NCBI GenBank assembly: GCA_000969725.1
Contig: JXSR01S035937.1
Strand: one strand, 5' to 3'
Source: Ophiothrix spiculata
Lineage: Eukaryota; Echinodermata; Ophiuroidea; Amphilepidida; Ophiotrichidae
Length of the DNA stretch: 26,216 nt
In this document: piece after piece, positions 16,281 through 25,600 of the stretch
Layout: each line of letters starts with the position of its first letter
Numbering within the stretch: position 1 is the first letter of the stretch
Notes under the pieces: model-generated
Databases searched by the model: none
Seen by the model: only the letters and a program-made list of their open reading frames with translations
What the model was told of the DNA's origin: nothing
Program-made: the position numbers and the translations under genes

Positions 16281-16634
16281 AAGCTATATGGACATTAGCG
16301 TGCCCAGGTCGTGGTGACTTTGAAGGGGGGAGGCCGGGGGCTGAAGATTGTAAAATCATGCAAAATCGCCATTTTACCTTCGGAGGGCACGTATAACTAC
16401 TAGTGGCTTGTATAGCTACAAGTAGCAAAATATATATGCACCAAACCATGCGATTTGTGTTTGTAATTTCAAAAGTTTCTAACTTCTGAGGGGGCACATC
16501 ACCCTCTGACACCTCCTTTGCACAAGCAATTTATTCATTTTTGTTGTCGGCAAAAAAAATTGGCAAGTCAGCAAAAAATACCTCGACACCCCCCTAAGAT
16601 AAAGGTCTGGGAACGCCCCTGGATGAAGCTATAT
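16281..16634. mobile_element. hAT-like MITE with AAGCTATAT flanks
   Basis: The 9-bp direct repeat AAGCTATAT at 16281-16289 and 16626-16634 flanks a 336-bp insert. Its inverted ends share GCGTGCCCAGGTC (left) and GCGTTCCCAGACC (right, reversed). The minus-strand open frame at 16279-16512 lies within it and is not considered a gene. Confidence 0.65.
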
Positions 16635-16858
16635 AATGGCAGGTGGACATGTTTTTTACATTTTCCATGAGTTTCATTAAAATTGTAAGCTTACTATTTG
16701 CTTTGAGCTATTTAGGGGCAAATTTTTGGTGTTTTCTTAAATATTAACAAATTTGAAAAAAACAGTAATTTTTCATAGTTTCATCAATTTTACTCTTTTC
16801 TTGTCTTCATTTTGGGAGGAGGTGAGCAGGGGGGGGCAGATATTTTTTTTCAGGGGGG

Positions 16859-17018
16859 CACTAGCGTGCCCAGGTTTTTCCTTGCAGGGGGCTTAAGGGG
16901 ATTTGCCAATTTGAGGGGGCTGAGTGGTAAAAATCATTAAAAACAGGCTGATTTTACATGTTTTTTACAATCTTGCGGGGGGCTTCAGCCCCCAAAGCCA
17001 CCCCCTGGGCACAACAAC
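16859..17018. mobile_element. Short TIR element sharing GCGTGCCCAGG end
   Basis: Left end CACTAGCGTGCCCAGG; right end inverted TTGTGCCCAGGGGGTGG. An internal hairpin GGGGGGCTTCAGCCCCC lies near 16977-16993. Same terminal motif as the element at 16281, but the interior differs. Confidence 0.5.
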
Positions 17019-17039
17019 GGGGGGGGGGGGGGGGGGGGG
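17019..17039 (+). repeat. Poly-G run of 21
   Basis: An uninterrupted G homopolymer directly after the TIR element. The length may be inexact because of sequencing or assembly error. Confidence 0.8.
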
Positions 17040-17044
17040 CTCGA

Positions 17045-17445
17045 TCCCCTCCCCCTAAATATTGCTAAAAATAGGTTAAAAAGTGTCATTTTTGTCAAAA
17101 ATGGTGGCAGTGGTAGGATTTTTGACATTTTTGGACCAATTTTTGACATTATCTCAAAAGAAAAAAATCAAACATTTGAGAAATGCAGTCCTGGATATTG
17201 CTTTCTAGATTCTTAAAAGTAAAGAAATTTTACCAAAGCAAAACTCAGTTAGCTTTCCCATAAAATGTTAGGCCCAAAACATGATTTTTGGACCTTAGGG
17301 CCAAAATTACACATTTTGGTCCAACAATGACCTCGTCGCGGCTTCTAGAAATAGGCCCTTTATACTTTAATTTGGATTTATTTAATATCCTTGTTGCTGA
17401 GTTGCGGGGCAAAAACCATTTCTGAAAACGAAGGGTTGACGGGGC
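17045..17445. repeat. Old repeat relics related to 8640-9184 and 560-725
   Basis: 17050-17150 resembles the interior of the 8640-9184 element (AAAAATAGG, TGTCATTTT, GGTGG-AT-TTTT, then TTTTTGACAT). 17310-17445 is co-linear with 560-725. Both are diverged and without clear ends. Confidence 0.45.
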
Positions 17446-17616
17446 CCTTGAAGGAGCTTGGTCCGATTTCTCAAAATTTATTTTTCAATGACGTATGAAA
17501 GATGACCACTCAAGTTTCAAATTTCAGCTGAATCGGTCAAACTGTTTTGATTTTAAGGACAATTTTGTATATTGCAGAGCTTCCTTTAGTGTGTAAAACT
17601 AATTATGGTTACCATA

Positions 17617-18403
17617 TACAGGGTGTCCCCGAAAAACCTAATGTAATGGTTGCATTTTAAAGCACAAGAATTGAACTTTTAGATACAGTTTGTTTCAATT
17701 GACGATCGGTAATGTACAACAAAAGTTATGCTTTGTCAAATGTTTTTGTGTAAAATTTTCTGGTCCAATTTCTTGATTTTGTAAGTTCCCCTTGAATGAA
17801 GTTCTATTGAGTATTGTCACTGATCTGCTCACTCAGCCGTAACAATGTTTACTAATTTAATATGTGCATACTCTCTTTTATCTGTGCTGAAAAAATGAAC
17901 AAATTTGATGTAAAAATAAGACAGATAGGATAAATTTTCCAATATTACCCAGTTTAATTCCATTCAGAAACACCCTTACTTTATGGCCAATAATCATGAA
18001 ATTGGAACAGACAAAAATCCACCTAAATATTTGATAAAACATAACTTTTGTTGTACAAGAAATTCTTTCCAATATTCTGTCTTTCACACCACGGAGGCGT
18101 CCCTTAAATTTAATGCATTTGCACTATTGGGATTAGCCTGGCTTACAGCCGAATGATAAATAATAAAAAAAAAAAATAATAATAAATAATAAATGAGACA
18201 AACGGTACTATCTGAAAGATTTATTTATTTCATCATATTTAGGCAGGTTATAAACCTATTCAACCAAGGTTGTTTTACAGCAGGGCCCTGCAGAGATTAA
18301 TTCATGGGCTATAAAATGCAACCTTCACAAACTTTCTGACTATCCGTTAAACCCAAGAAAATTAAACGCAACGATTGTAAGGTTTTTTCTGGGACACCCT
18401 GTA
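17617..18403. mobile_element. TIR element with TACAGGGTGTCCC ends
   Basis: Left end TACAGGGTGTCCCCGAAAAA, right end inverted TACAGGGTGTCCCAGAAAAA. A second inverted pair, TGTACAACAAAAGTTATG (17712-17729) with CATAACTTTTGTTGTACA (18041-18058), lies inside, implying a complex or nested structure. An A/T-rich TAA microsatellite is at about 18160-18195. Ends starting with TA suggest a Tc1/mariner-like non-autonomous element. No transposase frame. Confidence 0.72.
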
Positions 18404-18607
18404 GACACATTTTCATGAATATCACCAAAATGGAACATAACTCAGCCGTGCAATTTCATGTGGGTTATGAGAAAAATATGAGCAACATTTTGGTACAAAA
18501 ATTTTGAAAAAAAATTGAGGCAATCAGGCCATGGTCCTTTAATCACTGCAAATTGCAATGTTAAATAATAATTGAAGTCATCATTTGTTACAGTCACTTG
18601 ATGCTGA

Positions 18608-18946
18608 CTTCTTAGCCCGGGGGGGGGGGGGCACTCAAGTATAATGCTGCAGGCATAGCGTGACCAAGAAAAAGGTGAATTAGGGTTGTTTTTGAGGACA
18701 AAAGGGTGTATCAGGTGACACCTTTTGGGTATCAAAAACAGCCATTTTAGCTCATTTTCAAGAAATAGGGTACTTTTTCAAACCCTAGTGTTAAACTGTA
18801 ACGGTAATTTCCTGATTTTGGGTGTGAATGGGTGAAAAGGGTATATTTTGGCTTCAGAACCAATCACCCTTTAGGGTTGTTTTGAAAAACTGTGGTCACG
18901 CTATGCCTGCAACATTATATTTGAGTGGCCCCCCCAGGCTTCTTAG
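18608..18946. mobile_element. hAT-like MITE (copy B, uninterrupted)
   Basis: 8-bp target duplication CTTCTTAG at 18608-18615 and 18939-18946. The inverted ends run CCCGGGGGGG... into CACTCAAGTATAATGCTGCA and ATAGCGTGACCA; the right end mirrors them. It serves as the empty-site reference that dates the two insertions in copy A. Confidence 0.88.
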
Positions 18947-19229
18947 CTAGCCATCGCAAACTGTTGAAAATTACAAGGCTTTTGTCATCGATAATACATC
19001 CATGAATAAATGAATGAGTATTTTGCCATCCTTAATTTTGCAATACTCTTTAAGAATTTGATTAAAAATGGTTTTGAGTAAACACTGCTTAAAATGAAGG
19101 AATATGAAAAGTTTTTTCAAGTGCATTTTGTCACAAACTTGTTTTGCCACAGAAAAATAGATAAAAAATACATGCATGCTTTCCTATACTAATACACATG
19201 GAATTGACTTTGGGATCGGGGGGGGGTGC
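18947..19229 (+). other. Intergenic stretch, nothing recognised
   Basis: AT-rich, no exon-like frame. Confidence 0.35.
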
Positions 19230-19460
19230 AGATTGGTGCATCGGTAATTCCCTCACCTTGCACCAATGAGGTACCAGGTTTGAGTCCGGTGCTTTATGTG
19301 CATTTGGTTTTCAGTCCATACTCACTTCTGCAGGTTTTTCTCTGGGTACTCCGGTCTTCCTCCTGCATTCAAAACTGAATATTAAATATCTTGGAGCCCT
19401 ATTGAAGATAAGCTTCCTTTAGCTTACTGGGTACCATGTACCGGGTGCAAGGTGATGATT
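19230..19460 (+). mobile_element. tRNA-derived SINE upstream of the P450 start
   Basis: Box A TGGTGCATCGG (19234-19244) and a consensus box B GGTTTGAGTCC (19277-19287), 32 nt apart, form an RNA polymerase III promoter of tRNA type. The body has CATTTGGTTTTCAGT, ACTTCTGCAGGTTTTTC and CTGGGTACTCCGG. It ends about 110 nt before the P450 start codon, inside the likely promoter or 5' UTR region. A decayed relative lies at 7795-7945. Confidence 0.75.
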
Positions 19461-19570
19461 ATTCTACAATCTTCAATTGTTCTAGTAACAGTAAGTACTA
19501 TACCTTGAACTTTTTCTCACTTAACTTAGGTTAACAGATCTGAGATCTGACTAGTTGATACTTTGATGCT

Positions 19571-19671
19571 ATGGATACCAACCCTGACCAAGCTGATCAA
19601 GCTGACGTTGAGTCATCTGGCTGCTCAACAACATGGCTGCTCATATTCACCGCACTAGCCTTGATAACTGT
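19571..19671 (+). CDS. P450 exon 1: start and membrane anchor
   Basis: ATG at 19571 in frame with everything downstream; donor GTAAGT; leaves in phase 2. It encodes an acidic leader, MDTNPDQADQADVESSG, then the hydrophobic anchor TTWLLIFTALALIT. The leader is more acidic and somewhat longer than in vertebrate CYP3A and arises partly from a short imperfect DNA repeat (GATCAAGCTGA). No other in-frame ATG lies before the upstream stop, though a separate 5' UTR exon is possible. Confidence 0.82.
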
Positions 19672-22600
19672 GTAAGTAAATTATGAAAAGATTGAAACAG
19701 AAATTGTGGAAAATTTTCAGCTCAGAAGGTTATTTTTGTCACAATTTCAGTTCACCAGTCACTCACAAGTCAGTGGTTAAAGCTTATTTTTGTACAAAAT
19801 TAAGTTCAGTAGACCCCAGTCCAAAGCTTTGTTGCAGGACACACCTATCATTTTCAAAGTTGAGTGTCTCCCCTTGGTTTAGAATTCTTAGTTGCATGGT
19901 ATTTAATAAATGTTTGATGTCAATTTTGATTTCAAGAATTAATTGTTGTTTTAGAACTTTTAACCCCCAGGCTCTTAAAGGTATGGTATTAAGTTGATTT
20001 TTATATAAAATTGATTTTAAAGTGGCCCCAACTGCTTTCCCTGAAACCAACAGGCATAAATCCATCTTTGGAGGTACATCAGATTGTTCACTTCCTTATT
20101 TTTCTCTTCTTTTAGTCATCAGCTCAACAAATTCACATATTTTTGGAGACGAGGGATAACAGGTCCAATGCCATTGCCATTACTTGGTAATTTGATACCA
20201 ATATCAAGTAAAGTAAGTATTTTATGTCATTCTAAAAGTACAGTATGTTAAAATATAAAAAATTTAGTTCCAGAGGTAGATCCTTCTGTACTCTGTAAAT
20301 CTTGAAGTATGCAAGAGCAGCGGATTAACACACAAAAAACAATATGACCATACAGGGAAATAAATTAGGCCATATTTTTGAATCATAACAACGTACCAAA
20401 TTCTTGCTGAATATTCAAATAGATTTATTTTCAAGGTTTATCCATTTGGTAACAACAAAACTAGCCAAAAATAATACCAAAATCATCAACGATTCAAGTT
20501 CAAAAATATTTACACGCAGTGATTTGGTCTTAGTCCTAATCAATCATTACTAGTCTCTTACACAGTACAGAACCACCAGTTCATAATGTTGTAGAATACA
20601 TTTGATATGCTATGGATTTCGTAACAGAGTCTGATTGCTTGTTGCACCCAAAGCAAAAAAGATTAGTTACAGGATGCATATCGGATGGCCATCCGATACC
20701 TTGCAGATGGTTTTTCAAAAACTATCCAATACCATCCACTAGCGGATCATGTTCGGATGGCAAAGAGTTCAATGTTCTCGAAATTCTGTATTGGAACAAC
20801 CCGCCAGGGTTAACTGCGCCCTTAATGTATGTACATGTAGGTACATTCTTTCATTCAATCAAAAATGTCACGAACAAATGGTGAATGTTCACCACAAACC
20901 TCCAGTGAAATCAGCATTGTTTATTTTGCTGGTGAAATTGAGATTTTATTATTTGAAATGTTCATACCTATCTTAAAGGGGCACTTCATGATCCACTTTT
21001 GATCCTCAAGGTCACCTCTATCAAAGTTGAGTTTTTTAGCTAGTAAGAATCCCTGGCTGGTTTATATTACAATCCCAAAACGATTCTTTCAAATATGCTT
21101 GCATTTTTTTAAAAAATGAGAAAATGTGTCATTTTTCAATTATTGTTGGGGCCCCGACAGTAAATAGAACACATACAGTAGCCTATAGAGATTTTTTTAA
21201 ATACAGGAAAGCTCATAATTTGAAAACGAATGGTCGGAATCAAGTGAAATTTTCGGGATACATTTATGCTGTTCTCTTCTTTTTATTTAGCTAGAAAATA
21301 GCTTAGGTTTTGGTCACATCAGAATCATGAATTGCACCTTTAATGTCCTTGTAAAATGTCAGCTTTAATATAATCTCCAAAATATATGAAAACCAACATT
21401 TTTAGATGCAAATTTTCATATAAATTTTCCTGGTTTTACACATTCTGATATGCTTCAAAGAAATGTAACTTATTTACCTCTGTGAGTCATATAAACTCGA
21501 AACAGTTATCAACTTAAAAGCTGTAGGTATGTTCTATTTGAATCAGAAATAAAATGGAATTATCCAAGGACTGACTTTACCAGAGATTTGTGGTGGATGG
21601 TTACAATTTTTGTTCAAACAAAGATTTTGTGTGATTTCGTTTCAGGGATTTCTACCAGCTTTTGCTGAGTGGACCAAGCAATATGGAGAAACATTTGGGT
21701 AAGTGATAGTAATTAATCCTCTTCTATATTGACACTTATTTTTGGGTTGTCCAGTAGAATTATCTGTATGTGTGGGGCAGTGGCGTAGCCAGACATTTTG
21801 GTCGGGGGGTGGGGAAGACATTTCGTCTTGATTTTTTCCAGATTTTGCCCCGCCATTTGCACATTTCTTCCCAATTTTTCCTGGAAAAATTATCTATTTT
21901 TGTACACCCAATTTAAATTCAAGTCGATTTTAAAAACTGACAAGCAAAAAAAGGAGAGTTTAAGCGATTTTTGCACATCTTTTGACATGATTTTTTGCTT
22001 TTCCCCATGTTTCCTGTCTAATCTTGCACGTGCTCTTTTATTTTTTTTCCCTTCTCGATTTCCCTCTTGCTGTCCCGGTTTCCCGCTCAATTTTTTGTCA
22101 GGCCCACCCCCTTGCCCTATGCTGGCTATGCAACTGGTGTGGGGTGCACATGGGGGGAGGGTATGTTTTTGTCTGCGAAACATTAGGATATATACTTTTG
22201 GTTGACACTATATTCAATCTACTTTAATCAAGGACCAAAAATCAGATTCTGATGAAACTCTGTCATGGGATGGGTATGTATGTTCTTCAAATCTGAGAGG
22301 AGTTTCTTGAAAAATATCCCAATTAAGTACCTCTTTTGCATTATTAATGGATGCCATCCAAACCTTCAAAAATATTGAGTTGCCAGTTCTATATAGTCTA
22401 TCACAGGTATCAATATTGAGCATGTAGTTTAAATATTAAGGACAGGAGAGCCATTCTTAAAATATAGTATACAAACCTCAACATTTCAAATGCCTGTATC
22501 TTCATTAAATAGAGCATTAAAAAAAAATGTAAAACAGGTTGATATAAAATGTTTAACGTTTTTTCAAATTAAAAACCCTATAGTGTATGGGTTACTGAGC

Positions 22601-25600
22601 AAAACCATTCCTAATTCTTCATTAGGCTATGATGTACTTTATGTCAACATGTTTAATAAAAAATAACCATAAACAATGTGAATCAAAAAAAAAATTGTGA
22701 ACGTTTAAAAACTGATCTTGCCTTGATAAAAGCACTAAATCATAAATTTCTTGTTATTGTAGTAAAGCAGATTTAATAAGCTTTCAAATGCAGAAAAATG
22801 ATAGAAATCGGATGAAAGATAAAAAAGATATGACTAATTTTGTAAGTATGTCTCTTTTTCTTCCATTCCAATGGGATTTACACAGTTAAGTAAGATATTG
22901 CATATCACAATTACGCGTTATGGCTTTATGATTAAAGCTGAGACATGCTTACAAAATTGGTCATATCTTTTTTATTTTTCAATCCGATTTCCATCATTTT
23001 TTCTGTATTTAAAAGCTTATTAAATTTGCTTTACTCAATAATAAGACATTTATGATTTAGTGTTTTTATCAAGGTCAAAATCAAGTTTAATCTGTGCACA
23101 ATTTTTTTTGATTCACGTGGTATGGGCATCATGCCCAAATATATAAGATGTTTATATTTGGCTCGAAAAGTTAACATTTTCGGGATTTTAACCCACTACT
23201 TAGAAAAGATTTTTTCAACAAAAATTTTTTTGCCAGAATGATGCACAAGGTTTGTAAGAATCTGCCAACAACTATCATTTAAAAAAATGTCTCTAATCCA
23301 TTTTGCAATTCTCTTCAAATCAGCTTGTGTTATGTAAATTATGCCGTGGCACACTGTGGAAGCAAGCCTATGATGGGTTGAAAAGTGGCCAATGAAAAAA
23401 AAGAGGGAACGTTGAAATCTATATGGTGCTATACCACCGGAATGTCTCTCTTTCATGATATAATAGTTTGTAATTAAACAAAAAGTAACATTTGTGGCCC
23501 ATGTAAACTTCCTGTTCACTTTGATTTTTTGCAGAATTTATATTTTCTCATTGAAAATACTCGTCCTGGGGGATGCGGATATTGCACGCCAAATCTCTAC
23601 CAAAGATTTCTCAGCTTTTCAAAGAAGAACTGTGAGTATTATCATTTCAGCATGGTCAGTATGAATATCTTGAATTGTGGGAGTGCTTGTAATGACTGCT
23701 CAAAAAGTGGACCTTTCGGAGGAAAAATTTTCAGTTTGGTTGACCCTAAACTAATTCTAGTGGTTTTGACAAAATAACAAGCAAAAAACAAGTAGTTTTC
23801 CAAGCATTCTGTGTATTATTAAAAAACGATATACATTTACCTGTTTTGCTGCTTTGTGTTCTTTTTGTGGAAATTTAAGAATTTGTGTTTGACCTTTTTG
23901 TACATTGTCATTTTTTTTTTGGGGGGGGGGGGTTACGGGCTTGGGCATACTATTTTGTTTTTACACATTCAAGGAGTTAATTGCCCCCTCCTTCCATCAA
24001 AACATCTCCTCCCATAGAATTTTTTATAAACCTCATATATAGATTAATGTCCTCTGATTGGTTAAAAGTGAGGGCTTGGATTTAACTAGGCCCGGGGCAT
24101 ATTTTTTCTAGGCCCGCTCAACATATTTTATGCCGCCGGTGTAACACAAATAATAAAAGCTTGACTATTGACCATTGGGCATTTTATGTGCAAAAATGAT
24201 TCTATTAACCAACCAGATGACAAAAATCTATATGTTCGGTATATAAAACGAATATTGACTGCTTTTTCTTCGGGGCATGGTTAAAATTATTTCCCCTCGG
24301 TGATTCATGGTTTTGAGATCACATCAGGGAAATAATTTACACCATGCCCCACAAATCAGTCAATATTTGTATATTATATACCTCATATATAGATTCCTGT
24401 CCTCTGATTGGTTAAAAGTGAGGGCTTGGATTTAGCTAGGCCCTATAAATTTACTATGCCCGGGACATATTTTTCACTAGGCCCGCTCAATGTATTTTGC
24501 GCCATGTAACTCGAGCTTCATCCGCGCTACTATAAGCATATGCTTCATGGTCAAACACGCGCTGCGTAAGTGTGTAAGCTAGTTATCTTGGACGTGCAAT
24601 ACAGTGCTGTCATCATTGAAAGGAAAAACATATAACGTAAATTATCATCGGGAATTTTAAGTACTAAAATGGTTCTTTTAACCAACCAGATAACAACAAT
24701 CTTAACTGCTTTTTAATTTTGTTCGGGGTACAGTTTAAATTATTTCCACTCAGTGATCTCAAAACCATGAATGTGCACTCAGCTGCACTTCGGGCATATT
24801 CATGGTTTTGAGATCACCTCTGGAAAATAATTGTAACCATGCCTCTCAAAGCAGTCAATAATTGTATACTATGCCACTGCCCATCTGCAAAATTGTGAAG
24901 TGTTATGTTTTATCTTACAAGGTAAATGAAATGTTTTTTGGGTTTTTTTAAATTTTTCCTATTCACTTTTCAGGGTAGTGATTTTAAGATTCCAAACATG
25001 GAAGAGGGTGTGCTCACAGCGCACGGAGAAACATGGAAAAGGGGGAGGAGTTACATGAGCCCTGCATTTAGTGGCTCTAAGATGAAACAGGTATGGATGA
25101 TGAAAGTGGGTGTGGGAAGGAGGTATATGAGCCCTGCATTTAGTGGCTCTAAGATGAAACAGGTATGGATGATGAAAGTGGGTGTGGTGAAGGAGTTATA
25201 TGAGCCCTGCATTTAGTGGCTCTAAAATGAAACAGGTATGGATGGTGAAAAATGGGTGTGGGAAGGAGTTATATGAGCCCTGCATTTAGTGGCTCTAAGA
25301 TGAAACACGTATGGATGATGGAAAGTGGGTGTGGGAAGGAGTTATATGAGCCCTGCATTTAGTGGCTCTAAAATGAAACCGGTAGGTTTTTAAGGTTGGG
25401 GAGAGCCTGAGCATTCCAGGTTTACCCTTAGTAGATGTTGACTGCACATGCAGTTGCTGTCGATTAACTCGATGTGATATAGATAGATGTTGGTTTGACG
25501 ACAGTTCAAACATTAAAACATCAAAAATTAAGAGGGTTCTTGATATTTGAACAAATTAGCTCAATTTTAACACCTTTTTAGCATTTTTACAAAATAGAGT

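Noticed and set aside
19501..19570. Nuclear-receptor-like half-sites (TGAACT, AGGTTA) upstream of the P450
   Set aside because: Spacing (16 nt) fits no known xenobiotic-receptor element, and such hexamers are common by chance.
20612..20884. 90-aa open frame in P450 intron 2 as a nested gene
   Set aside because: No recognisable domain or splice context was found, and a second frame overlaps it; chance is more likely.
21798..22205. Longest open frame in the window (135 aa, + strand)
   Set aside because: It lies almost wholly inside a hAT-like MITE with a perfect target duplication, is built from pyrimidine runs and has no domain resemblance.
23529..23777. 82-aa open frame overlapping P450 exon 4
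   Set aside because: It is in the wrong phase relative to exon 3; the phase set by the 21698 donor gives a clear P450 helix-B sequence instead, ending at a GTGAGT donor.
25050..25390. Regular 73-nt repeats as a CRISPR-like array
   Set aside because: There are no variable spacers; the whole unit is duplicated, and it overlaps a eukaryotic exon-intron junction.
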